A DNA stretch of 64,000 nucleotides from Marinobacter nanhaiticus D15-8W (GTDB lineage: Bacteria > Pseudomonadota > Gammaproteobacteria > Pseudomonadales > Oleiphilaceae). Location of the stretch: contig NZ_AP028878.1 in the NCBI RefSeq assembly GCF_036511935.1, positions 1,116,001 to 1,180,000 of the forward strand, read 5' to 3'. This document shows positions 36,663 through 45,450 of the stretch, piece by piece; the first letter of the stretch is position 1, and each line of letters begins with the position of its first letter. The position numbers and the translations under genes were made by a program. Below the pieces are notes generated by a model. The model was not told the DNA's origin. It was given only the letters and a program-made list of their open reading frames with translations, and searched no databases.

Positions 36663-37166
36663 CTAGGGGGGTAGCTGATCTGACAAAACAGCCTTCATCC
36701 CTTTCTCGTCTAGAAAATCGGAATCAATTTTCACGACAGTACGTCCATCTAACACCAGGAAGACGAATATCTTCCCGTCGTCTGCGGGGAAGTAATAAGC
36801 GTCGTGCTGCCCGGCTTGCCAAACCCCTGACGCATCGCTCACGTCGAATACCTTCCTGAAGCTTTCGACGGCTGAAATATCGCACGCGCCTGAGTCTTCC
36901 AACTTAAGAACCTGCCGGAAGAATGAGGGGTAGTCGCACCCGCCCGTTCCGAAGCTGCCCTCCTTAGTAAACGCGATGAATTGCTCGCCAGGCTTTGTGC
37001 TGTACTTGAAGCCGAGAAAGTTGTCATCTCCACCGGCTGAACCAACGGCAACGACATTGCTGGGTATATGGAAGTTCAAACCCGAGTAAGAAGCCTCCAC
37101 GTCGCTACGTGTGGCGCAGCCGGAGAAGATGAGTAGACAGGACATTGCGAGTAGGAAGCGACGCAT
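36663..37166 (-). CDS. predicted lipoprotein
   Basis: This 167-residue product starts MRRFLLAMSCLLIFSGCATR with a clear lipobox (FSGC). The mature part has two further Cys and no recognised domain. The reading frame is open upstream to 37409, but the internal signal peptide argues that translation starts at 37166. Confidence 0.65.
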   Translation of the reverse strand: MRRFLLAMSCLLIFSGCATRSDVEASYSGLNFHIPSNVVAVGSAGGDDNFLGFKYSTKPGEQFIAFTKEGSFGTGGCDYPSFFRQVLKLEDSGACDISAVESFRKVFDVSDASGVWQAGQHDAYYFPADDGKIFVFLVLDGRTVVKIDSDFLDEKGMKAVLSDQLPP

Positions 37167-37479
37167 ATCAAAGGCCCATAAGTGCGAACTGGATTTTGAT
37201 TTATAGCTTCTGTCGACTTGAGCCCGGTAGTCTTCGTAGACAGCGGTATCGCCCTCGGCCATTCGCTTGCCGATCTTGGCAATCTGTTTGACGATATAGG
37301 ATATCCCGGGTTTGCCGGAGCTTGGCCTCGGCACGAGATCCATGGAGGCATAACAGGATTGGCTTTCTTCGAGGGTTTCGTACACGACTTTTGCCGACTC
37401 ACCATTCACAGCACGAGGCGCTGCAGTGCCTTGTCCCCAGAAGTAGTTGATGACAGTACGCTCTTTCGTCGTTGTTCAT
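37167..37479 (-). pseudogene. frameshifted hypothetical gene upstream of the lipoprotein
   Basis: An ATG at 37479 has a strong ribosome site (AAAGGAGATTGG) but its frame stops after 26 codons. A one-base shift near 37450 would join it to a long frame (NYFWGQGTAAPRAVNGESAK ... KQIAKIGKRMAEGDTAVYED) that runs into the lipoprotein. The product is not recognised. It may be a decayed gene. Confidence 0.4.
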
Positions 37480-37594
37480 GCCAATCTCCTTTTGGCGATA
37501 ATTTGGTCCTTCTAAACATGTAGGAAATTAGCATAGCGCCACGCTGTTTTATATCGGATTTATGGTTCGCTGAGGTGAATACATTATAGGGCGC

Positions 37595-37635
37595 AGTTCA
37601 ATCTGACCCCCGCGCTAGACCACCATCGATTCGAC
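37595..37635. mobile_element. RAYT right-end remnant
   Basis: CAGTTCAATCTGACCCCCGC and the following ACCACCATCGATTCGACCAT correspond to the outer end of the element (TCGATCTGACCCCCGGGGCG, then ACCATCGATTC as at 24187). Only the end is left. Confidence 0.55.
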
Positions 37636-37732
37636 CATGTCTCGGTGGCCAGAAAAGACTATTGACGGGAATATTGTTCTTTTAATTGGTATTATCCAGA
37701 ATTATAGACTTATCTTGAACAAGGATTGTTCT

Positions 37733-38905
37733 ATGCAGACATACGCTCAGTCAGCTTGGCGTGGCGAGAAGCCCTTCAGCTGTGAATTCGCTGTGCAGGC
37801 ACCCCATGACGAACAGCTACCGGTTCCAGGGAAGGCTTGGCGGGTTTCCAAAACGCTTCTCATGTTTGTGATCACGGCGGCCCTGATTGCCAGCATTATA
37901 CTCTTCGGTATGGCTGCGTTCGGTTCTGGCCTGAGGCCTTCCGTCATGATTAATGACCCGCTTTTCTCCGCCGTCTACGTGTTCCTGGCTGCTATTGCCA
38001 TATTGCATTTTGTACTCTGGATCGATGAAAAAAAACAAAAGCGGTTGCAGGCCGAAGGGTTTAGGCGACGCGCGAGTCACCGCCTAAAGTCGGGCGCCGC
38101 CCGATTGAATATCCTTGATTTTGAGTGCAGGCCAAGCCCTCGATCCGCCCTAACGGCGTTTCGTGGCGGAGACGCGAAACCAAGCAGATGGCGGAGATAT
38201 ATTGGAGGTTATTCCAATTTCCAGGGCGTGGCGTGGAATGAGGAGGAGCTTGCGTACGTCTCTCCCTCTTCCTTTCAGGGTAATATGCTCGGAGTGCAAC
38301 TCTTATGCTGGCCTATAGTTTTGCTTGCTTGGCCGCTCGTTATCGTTCACTTGTTCGGTCTAGATGCAAGTAACGTTAATGTTATAGGTTATGTTGTTTT
38401 CTTTATGCTTAGTGGAGGTGTGATCGCTCACCAACTAATATTCAAGGGATATTACCAAGACCATGGTGGCTCAAAAGAGTTTACTCTGAACAGACGAACG
38501 GGGTTGGTTACTTTATATGAAAATGGGGAAGAGGTCTTTTGCCATCGTTTTATAGATTTTAACTGCTACTTCAAGCAGGAGTACTATGGTGGCCGCACCG
38601 GGTGGGTGAGAAGCTTGCATATGGCTTATAGAAACGAAGATTATTCTTACGGCCATGTCGTGGATTTAGCCCCATTTGTTGCGAGTACGTCGGCCCGTGC
38701 CTATTTAGAGGTCTGGGAAATCATAAAATGCTACATGAATGTGACGCTTCCTTTACCGGAAACGCTATATCTGGAATCGCGAAGATCGCGTGATCCTACA
38801 ACCGTGGCCTATGATTTGGAGAGCAAAAATTCTCCAATAGTTACGTCAAAAATGAGTGACAGAGAATTCCATAGTCTTCTTTATGCAATTGATGACGCAG
38901 GTTGA
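37733..38905 (+). CDS. multi-pass membrane hypothetical protein
   Basis: This 390-residue product starts at the ATG at 37733 after AAGGATTG. Two membrane segments are near residues 45-65 and 80-97, and two more near residues 190-245 (LLCWPIVLLAWPLVIVHLF and VIGYVVFFMLSGGVIAHQL). A soluble C-terminal domain follows (FTLNRRTGLVTLYENGEEVF), with the look of a PH-like or beta-sandwich domain. No family is recognised. It is a single gene. Confidence 0.65.
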   Translation: MQTYAQSAWRGEKPFSCEFAVQAPHDEQLPVPGKAWRVSKTLLMFVITAALIASIILFGMAAFGSGLRPSVMINDPLFSAVYVFLAAIAILHFVLWIDEKKQKRLQAEGFRRRASHRLKSGAARLNILDFECRPSPRSALTAFRGGDAKPSRWRRYIGGYSNFQGVAWNEEELAYVSPSSFQGNMLGVQLLCWPIVLLAWPLVIVHLFGLDASNVNVIGYVVFFMLSGGVIAHQLIFKGYYQDHGGSKEFTLNRRTGLVTLYENGEEVFCHRFIDFNCYFKQEYYGGRTGWVRSLHMAYRNEDYSYGHVVDLAPFVASTSARAYLEVWEIIKCYMNVTLPLPETLYLESRRSRDPTTVAYDLESKNSPIVTSKMSDREFHSLLYAIDDAG

Positions 38906-39102
38906 CGTTTCATATTTAGCTAAGCCTGATTCTCTTAAACCGGCTTTTAATGGCTACTCATCGACTGTCAAGCTTAGAATATAGCTGATTGGCCCAGCCG
39001 GCGCGGGCTCAAATTTCACGGCAATATGTTTAGCGGACTCTATGGAGACTAAAACTCTTCCATTCTCGGCTTCGGGATCCTTTGTTCTTCTGTTCGAGGC
39101 GT

Positions 39103-39717
39103 TCAACGAGCCAGGGCCGGCTCGGCAAAGCCTGAAAGAACTTTATAACTTAACTGGACGCCAGTGAACTTCATCCCAACGGAGGAGTACTCAACGGTGA
39201 ATCGCGCAAGAAAAGGATGCTCCGGAAGGCGATACCAGAGTCCCTTAGGAATACACATCTCGAAAAACAGTCGGTCTATCCTCTCATTGATGAGCTGGTA
39301 ATCGCATGAATGACGCCCACCGCCGCGGCCCAGGGATACCTCATACTCGATGATCTTGCTTTCGCTATACAGTGTCGTCCAGAGGTTTGGGATCGTATAT
39401 CCGATGGACATGAAGAACGTCCACCATATCAACAGCGGTGCTCCTATAATTGCGAGGGACTTCTTGGCGCGACTTAGAGCGTACCATTGTGCATCGGGCT
39501 TGAGGCGCCCTGTCCGTAAAAGTAGCGTATACCAGAGTAGAATCGTAACGGTTAACCCAATAGAAATGTACGTAGATAAACGTTCGAGCCACAGGTGTGG
39601 AAGAAAGCTTTTAGGGCCAAGTACATGAATCAATGTAAGGCTGGCCACAACGAGTACGATCGTCAACAATGCCCTCTGTTGCCAGTTCTCGCCGGATCTC
39701 TGGCTGGTGCTCTTCAT
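39103..39717 (-). CDS. membrane hypothetical protein
   Basis: This 204-residue product has three predicted membrane segments (LLTIVLVVASLTLIHVL, TYISIGLTVTILLWYTLLL and LAIIGAPLLIWWTFFMSIGY) and a soluble C-terminal domain with two Cys (SCDYQLINERIDRLFFEMC). No family is recognised. Confidence 0.6.
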   Translation of the reverse strand: MKSTSQRSGENWQQRALLTIVLVVASLTLIHVLGPKSFLPHLWLERLSTYISIGLTVTILLWYTLLLRTGRLKPDAQWYALSRAKKSLAIIGAPLLIWWTFFMSIGYTIPNLWTTLYSESKIIEYEVSLGRGGGRHSCDYQLINERIDRLFFEMCIPKGLWYRLPEHPFLARFTVEYSSVGMKFTGVQLSYKVLSGFAEPALAR

Positions 39718-39831
39718 TGGTTTCTCTTCATATTTAGACCAAGCGTGTTATTGGCGTTGTTGAATTTGGCATGTGGCTTAACAGCGGTTTGCTTTAAGCG
39801 TCAGGTGGGCTGAGCTTGGACCGAAGATTTT

Positions 39832-40416
39832 TTAATAACCCGTGGGCGTGAGTGGGACAATGGGTATGCTTGCATCGATAAACGGATTCACGATCGCAAA
39901 CAGGATCATGGCGGAATAGGTAATTGTGAAATTCTTGGCGGCATCAATCGGAGTGATTGCGGTAGCGAGCGCATTGAATGGGTAGGCATACCATTCGCTG
40001 TACTCTCGTCGAACTTCAACTTTGTATCCATAATCGGTTTCACGCTGCCGCGCTTCAAACACTGCAGGTTCCCCGTCCAGGGTGCCATTTACTTCGGTCC
40101 ATGATGAAGTCAGTCGGTTAAAAGGGATACGGACTGTGCCTCCTTCGCCTTTCTCCGATTTACTGATCGACGTCTGCAATGCCAGCGAATAGAAAAAGTT
40201 ATTGTCGACGTTGAACTCGTGAATCTTTGTAGGGATGGCGTGGTTTTCTTCGAGGTCCCTGACGATGATTTCGCCGCTCTGCTCGCGTTCGCCGACGGTA
40301 TCGAGAGTATTCGTCATCGTAAGCGCACAACCCGAGCTAAACATCAGGCCAGGCATTAGCAGAGCGGTTGTAAGAAAACGAACGATATGCGGTACTGCAC
40401 TGAGGCGATGAGACAT
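39832..40416 (-). CDS. predicted lipoprotein with C-terminal membrane segment
   Basis: This 194-residue product has a lipoprotein signal (LMPGLMFSSGCALTMTNTLD, lipobox SSGC) and a hydrophobic stretch near the C-terminus (AMILFAIVNPFIDASIPIV). The central part is beta-rich with no known domain. It lies upstream of the outer-membrane protein gene on the minus strand's far side, without evident operon structure. Confidence 0.6.
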   Translation of the reverse strand: MSHRLSAVPHIVRFLTTALLMPGLMFSSGCALTMTNTLDTVGEREQSGEIIVRDLEENHAIPTKIHEFNVDNNFFYSLALQTSISKSEKGEGGTVRIPFNRLTSSWTEVNGTLDGEPAVFEARQRETDYGYKVEVRREYSEWYAYPFNALATAITPIDAAKNFTITYSAMILFAIVNPFIDASIPIVPLTPTGY

Positions 40417-40547
40417 GGAGTGGCGTCCTTTCCACTGTTATCAGAGCTATGTCCGGCTCGATTCCTTTCGAGTTCGCGGACGGTTTGCGACTTAATACTT
40501 TAAAGGAAGCGGGCTGTCAATTGGACGCCCCTTGGCAAAGCTCTCCA

Positions 40548-41375
40548 TTAGAAAACATAAACCACCCCGATACCTACCTCAGCCTCGTAATTGTTACGAG
40601 ACACGGGGCTATCCGCTATATCGTTCCCGTAGTGCTCGTAAAGGACCTCGCCAAACAATTGCCAATTCTCGTTAAAGTTGTATCTGTAGTTGTAGTTAAC
40701 CCCGATCGATCGAAAGCCGCCATCAAGATCGGTAAGTGGGAGCCCCGAGGCGGAAGATTGGGTCGCATCAACGCCAAAATCACTATTGGCTTGGTCACTG
40801 TCATGAAACACCGCGACAATGCCAATTTCGGAGCCGGTTCCGTCCGTTTGTGCGCCGAATCTATGCCCGTACCCGATCAAGGCTCGGTTTCCATTCGGGC
40901 CGAATATTAGGCGGCCATCTATCCAGTTGCGCCAACCGTCACTGAGGTCACGACGTAATTGCAGTACCACTTCGGCCCCGTCGTCTTGATCGCCGAGCCC
41001 ATCCAGATCCCCATCACTTGAATCGGATTCCTGTCGACCTTCATCGAATCCCAGCGATGCCTCCAAAAGCCAGGCGTCGGAAACAAGACCACGCCAACCA
41101 ATGGCTTCTCCCGCAAAATAGTAAATGTGGCGGCCGCTACGCCATTGGAGTGCCCCCGCCGGATCGACTTCAAAATCGAAGTCGTCAGAACCCTCGTACT
41201 CGGATTCATACTCCACTGAAAGCCCCAGCCCGATACCCCAGCCGTCACCATCCGTAAAATCGTCCAGGGAAGGTAGAGGTACTAGCACCCTTCTACTTTC
41301 GTCCGCCAACACGTTGTTTACGTAGGGAAATGCCAGTAGGGGCACCGTTAGCAAAAGAGCAGTTGGGCGCTTCAT
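40548..41375 (-). CDS. MipA/OmpV-like outer membrane protein
   Basis: This 275-residue product has a signal peptide (LLLTVPLLAFPYVNNVLA) and a beta-barrel pattern throughout, ending in aromatic VGIGVVYVF as outer membrane barrels do. The start of the mature part (GDGWGIGLGLSVEYESEYEG) is typical of MipA/OmpV proteins. Acidic loops (SDSSDGDLDGLGDQDDGAE) fit a halophile's envelope. The ATG at 41375 is chosen because it starts the signal peptide. Confidence 0.8.
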   Translation of the reverse strand: MKRPTALLLTVPLLAFPYVNNVLADESRRVLVPLPSLDDFTDGDGWGIGLGLSVEYESEYEGSDDFDFEVDPAGALQWRSGRHIYYFAGEAIGWRGLVSDAWLLEASLGFDEGRQESDSSDGDLDGLGDQDDGAEVVLQLRRDLSDGWRNWIDGRLIFGPNGNRALIGYGHRFGAQTDGTGSEIGIVAVFHDSDQANSDFGVDATQSSASGLPLTDLDGGFRSIGVNYNYRYNFNENWQLFGEVLYEHYGNDIADSPVSRNNYEAEVGIGVVYVF

Positions 41376-41459
41376 TGGGTTGTCCTCCGATATAGAAGAG
41401 GTCGTACTAGTGAGTATGGATATACTTACGTTCCGGAAAGAATATTGGCCTGCATGGTG

Positions 41460-41670
41460 AGGATCGGATCGATTTAATTTTGTCCAGCATCGGTTGATGC
41501 AGTCAGTGCAATACATCAACAAGATTTTTGGCTGCAATGTTCCGGCGAGTTGCCTCCTGGGCGGCGGCCGATTTAAGGAAGAAGTTGAAGCTGCACTCAG
41601 GCGCAAGGCGGGCAGATGAGCGGGGCGGCCGGCTAACCGTGGTTGATCGGGATAAATCGACCCGCCCCGT
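41460..41670. mobile_element. internal-deletion (MITE-like) derivative of the RAYT element
   Basis: Both ends are present: GGATCGGATCGATTTAATTT at the left and GGTTGATCGGGATAAATCGA at the right. Between them only a short piece of the HUH-region coding sequence (GTGCAATACATCAACAAGAT) and the 3' tail coding sequence remain. This 210-bp unit lacks a transposase and could be mobilised only in trans. Confidence 0.7.
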
Positions 41671-41853
41671 GGTTGGACCGTGCCCCCGCGCTGGATAAGA
41701 AACCCCGCTGGTTTGACCACTGCAACCCTCATTGTTAGGTTAAATTTGCTAACAGCATGCATTACCGGGGTGCGGTGTACTGATGGCGAGGTTCGCTTGG
41801 TTAGCGACACCTAATTGGGAGAGAAGCGGAACCTGGAAAAGACAAGGGAGCGC

Positions 41854-43515
41854 ATGTCCACTGCACATATGAGTCGCCAGGCTTTCAAGAGTTCCTGGCG
41901 TAAGCTGGGGCGTAATCTGCTTCCCTGGCTGTTTGCCGTACTGGTTACATCTGTCCTCGGCTCTCTGGTCCAGTCTACCCTGAATCTCATCAACATATTC
42001 GAGATGGGGTCCTACGCAACCTGGCACGATTGGGGGCGGACCCTCCTTCACGACTTGCTCACCTTTGCGCCGTTTTATGCGCTGCTAGTTGGCGTTGCCT
42101 TTCTCTTCGCGTTTCCCAGCGCACTCTGGGTGTCCCGGGGCTGGCCCAGGTTAGGCTCGACTGCACTGGGTGCGTCGGGCGCCGTGGGGCTGGCCGTTGC
42201 GTTTGTCGTTGCCAACGAGATATCCGCTATACCGACGGTGATCGCCGCTACTCGCAACGTCGTTGGCTTCGTGGCCATGATGGTGACCGGGTTGATCGGT
42301 GCCTGGGTCTTTGCAGTCACCAGCGGCAAGCCGGAGTTTCGGTCACAAAAGGGGTTCACCTGGACCCACCTGGCGTTTCCCGTGGTCGTGCTGATCGCGG
42401 CGTTTGCACTTCACCTGTCGATGCGCCCGGAACGCCAGCTGGCCATTGATGACTACTCCCATACGAATTATCGGGTCGCCATTCTGGCCAAGGGCCTGGA
42501 ATATCCCTGGAGTATGGTGACGCTGCCGGATGGGCGGCGTCTGGTGGCTGAACGCACGGGCGATATCCGCATCATCGATACCGAGGGGGCGCTGCTCAAA
42601 TCGCCCCTGGAGGGCGTTCCCGAGGTGGTATTCGGCGAGCAGGGCGGTCTGCTGGACATGGAGCTGTCGCCCCACTTCGAGCAGGACCGGACCCTGTTCC
42701 TCAGTTATGCCTGCGGCACGGTAGAAGCCAACAACCTGTGTGTCGGCCGGGGCGAACTTGATGGGCGAGTGCTTGAGAACGTGCAGCGCATCTTCCGGGC
42801 GGAGCCGTTGAAAGATACGACATTACAGTTCGGTTCACGGATCGTGTTCCTCCCCGACGACACCCTGGTGGTATCGGTTGGCGATGGCTTCGACTTCCGT
42901 GAGGAGGCCCAGGACCTGAGCAACCACATGGGCAAACTGATCCGTCTGAATATGGACGGGTCCGTGCCGGAGGACAATCCCTTTGTGGGACAGGAGGTCA
43001 AGCAGCCGGAGATCTACAGCTACGGCCACCGCAATCCCGAGGGGCTGTTCTACTACGCAGAGACCGGTCGTCTTTACGAGAGTGAGCATGGCCCCTACGG
43101 AGGGGATGAGGTCAACATTATTGAGCCGGGCGTGAACTATGGATGGCCAGTGGCCACCGAGGGCATCAACTATCCGGGCTCGAACATTACCCCTCACGAT
43201 CAGCTCGAAGGCATGCGGGGCCCTATCAATCACTGGACACCGTCGATCGCCCCGTCAGGCATGACCGTCTATGACGGCGAGGCGTTCCCTGAGCTAAAAG
43301 GTGACCTGCTGGTCAGCGGCCTGGCGGGACAGGGCGTTTTCCGCCTGAACATGGAGGAGGGTGAGCTGGTCTCCGACCAGCGCCTGTTCCACGAACTCGG
43401 CAAGCGTATTCGCGACGTTATCGTCGGCAAGGAAGGCGAACTCTACCTGCTGACAGACTATGCCTCCGGCGAGATTCTTCGCATCGAGCCGAACGGGAAA
43501 ACGGCGGAAGACTGA
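41854..43515 (+). CDS. membrane-anchored PQQ-type sugar dehydrogenase
   Basis: This 553-residue protein fuses about five N-terminal membrane segments (residues about 18-200) to a six-bladed beta-propeller of the soluble glucose/aldose sugar dehydrogenase (YliI/Asd) family. The propeller shows GLEYPWSMVTLPDGRRLVAE, the conserved SYGHRNPEGLFY and SEHGPYGGDEVNIIEPGVNY, which hold cofactor and calcium ligands, and PSIAPSGMTVYDG. It should oxidise sugars in the periplasm. Most family members are secreted without such a membrane part. The ATG at 41854 after AGGGAGCGC is preferred over a TTG at 41815. Confidence 0.85.
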   Translation: MSTAHMSRQAFKSSWRKLGRNLLPWLFAVLVTSVLGSLVQSTLNLINIFEMGSYATWHDWGRTLLHDLLTFAPFYALLVGVAFLFAFPSALWVSRGWPRLGSTALGASGAVGLAVAFVVANEISAIPTVIAATRNVVGFVAMMVTGLIGAWVFAVTSGKPEFRSQKGFTWTHLAFPVVVLIAAFALHLSMRPERQLAIDDYSHTNYRVAILAKGLEYPWSMVTLPDGRRLVAERTGDIRIIDTEGALLKSPLEGVPEVVFGEQGGLLDMELSPHFEQDRTLFLSYACGTVEANNLCVGRGELDGRVLENVQRIFRAEPLKDTTLQFGSRIVFLPDDTLVVSVGDGFDFREEAQDLSNHMGKLIRLNMDGSVPEDNPFVGQEVKQPEIYSYGHRNPEGLFYYAETGRLYESEHGPYGGDEVNIIEPGVNYGWPVATEGINYPGSNITPHDQLEGMRGPINHWTPSIAPSGMTVYDGEAFPELKGDLLVSGLAGQGVFRLNMEEGELVSDQRLFHELGKRIRDVIVGKEGELYLLTDYASGEILRIEPNGKTAED

Positions 43516-43721
43516 GGCGGCGGGAAAGCCGGGACACATCTACTTGCTGAAATCGATCTCATCCCGGTACAGGGCGGACTCGCGGTCGTTTTGCTTGTTT
43601 GGGACACGCGAATACAGGGTGTCGGTCGCCAAAGTGTGCGGTACTTTCGGTCGGGCAGCTGCAGAGAACGCCGGCACTCAGGCCGGCGGTCCGTTGCTGC
43701 TCTGGTCGTCATTGGTGGCCG

Positions 43722-45038
43722 CTAGCGACCCAACCGGTCCGCAAATCGCGAGACCGCATCAACCACCTGCTGGGCAGCTTCCTGGATATCGTTGATGACG
43801 CTGCTGGCTTCATCCACCATCTGGTTGACTTCCTCGGCCTGTTTTTTGCCGGTTTCAATGATGCTGACGGCGTGCGAGGTCATCTGCTGGTTCTGTCCTA
43901 CGACGCCGACGATTTCCTCGGTGGCAGCAGATGTCCGTTGTGCCAGTTGGCGCACCTCGTCGGCAACCACGGCAAAACCTCGGCCCTGATCACCGGCACG
44001 AGCCGCTTCGATCGCTGCGTTCAGTGCCAGCAGGTTGGTCTGGTCGGCGATGCCGCTGATGCTCTGGATGATTGAGTTGATCTTTTGGGATTGCTGATCG
44101 AGGGCGCTGATGCCTTCAGTCGCCTTGGTCATTTGCTCGGCGAGCTTCTGCATTACGCCGGCGGTACCCTGCATGACCTCGATGCCGCGTTTGGTGCTGG
44201 CATCGGTGGCCTTGGAGGTTTCGTAGGCCACGCCCGCGGCATTTGCGACCTCGCGCTCTTGCATAACCTGGTCGGTAATCACCGTGGCGAACTTGACCAC
44301 TTTGTAGTATTCGCCCCGTGAGTTCTTGAGCGGGTTGTAGGACGCCTCCAGCCAGACCTCGTTGCCGAACTTATCGACACGTTTGAAGCGGCTCGCCACG
44401 AATTGGCCCCTAGCGAGCCGCGCCCAGAACTGTTCGTACTCGGGGCTCTCGTAGACGTCCGGTGGGCAGAACATCCGGTGATGTCGTCCTTTGATTTCAC
44501 TCAAGGTGTAGCCCAGACAATTCAAAAACAGGTCGTTTGCCGCCAGCACCTGGCCGTCCAAGTCAAATTCGATTACGGCCGTCGAGCGTTGCATGGCGTG
44601 GATCAGGCTTTCGTGTTCTTTAGACGTCTCAATGGTGCGTGTGAGGTTGTTGGCAAAGGCCCTGTAACCTTCCAGATCGCCGTCCCGATGTTTTATGGGG
44701 AAGAGCGTCGTTCGGAACCACATGTCTTTGTGGTCACCATTCTGAACCTGCCACGCGCCCACCCAGACTTCTTTTTTCTCGATTGCAGACACCATTCTGC
44801 GGAAGTGATCGGTGTTGCGCAGGGCTTGCGGTACGAGGTCTTTCATCTGCTGACCAATAACGGCATCAGCACCGGCGCCAAACTCTTCGCGGAAATTTTG
44901 GTTGATCGACGTGATCTTGCCTGAGGGATCCAGGTCAAGGACCATCTTTTCATCACAGAGACCATCGATGATCTGGTCCCGCATGAAGAGTTTTTCTTGC
45001 AGCGCCTCGATCTCTTTTTTTACCTTTCTGTCAAACAT
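43722..45038 (-). CDS. soluble PAS-PAS methyl-accepting chemotaxis protein (BdlA-like)
   Basis: This 438-residue receptor has no membrane segment. It has a PAS domain at residues about 20-130 ([20 protein letters not shown]), a second PAS at about 145-260 ([28 protein letters not shown]), and a C-terminal MCP signalling domain with the hairpin tip [19 protein letters not shown]. The layout and length match BdlA of Pseudomonas aeruginosa, which controls biofilm dispersal. The ligand is unknown, perhaps redox or haem via PAS. It is a single gene. Confidence 0.85.
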   Translation of the reverse strand: MFDRKVKKEIEALQEKLFMRDQIIDGLCDEKMVLDLDPSGKITSINQNFREEFGAGADAVIGQQMKDLVPQALRNTDHFRRMVSAIEKKEVWVGAWQVQNGDHKDMWFRTTLFPIKHRDGDLEGYRAFANNLTRTIETSKEHESLIHAMQRSTAVIEFDLDGQVLAANDLFLNCLGYTLSEIKGRHHRMFCPPDVYESPEYEQFWARLARGQFVASRFKRVDKFGNEVWLEASYNPLKNSRGEYYKVVKFATVITDQVMQEREVANAAGVAYETSKATDASTKRGIEVMQGTAGVMQKLAEQMTKATEGISALDQQSQKINSIIQSISGIADQTNLLALNAAIEAARAGDQGRGFAVVADEVRQLAQRTSAATEEIVGVVGQNQQMTSHAVSIIETGKKQAEEVNQMVDEASSVINDIQEAAQQVVDAVSRFADRLGR

Positions 45039-45450
45039 GTCTAAGACCTTTCAAACAGGCGAGTCGTGAGCGAGTCCGTTTTCTAACGACTTACTGCCGG
45101 GTAAGGGTATTGCTCGTTTTGCCGTTCCAGTAAAACGGGCCTTGAAGGCAGCTCAAACTTTGAGCGCGTCAAATGCCAAGGGCCGCATACCGGCCTGAAT
45201 AATTGCTGTTAGGGAAGGTATCGGCAAACGCATGCAAAGCTGAAGTTTCTTTTGGTGAAAAAGTAATACGATGAGGTGTGGTTAGATTCCACTTGGGCAG
45301 ACTCTGCGTAACGTTTCGTTTTCGCTGTAACCCCAGTCTGACTAGCCAACGGACTGGCTCCGCCACGCAAATGGAAACGACCCACAGGTAAGGCACCACC
45401 ATTTGCTACTATGTTCGCCCCATCACCCCGATAACGATTAAGCCCTGCAA
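45039..45450. mobile_element. intergenic region with RAYT left-end remnant
   Basis: Between 45300 and 45395 the sequence repeats the leader of the transposase element (CTCTGCGTAAC ... CTGACTAGCCAACGGACTGG, then CGCAAATGGAAACGACCCAC) with many changes, and without the transposase. The rest is non-coding and should hold the promoters of the two divergent neighbours. Confidence 0.6.

Noticed and set aside
40449..40910. 153-codon plus-strand frame opposite the OmpV-like gene
   Set aside because: It is antisense to a well-supported outer membrane protein with signal peptide and barrel pattern.
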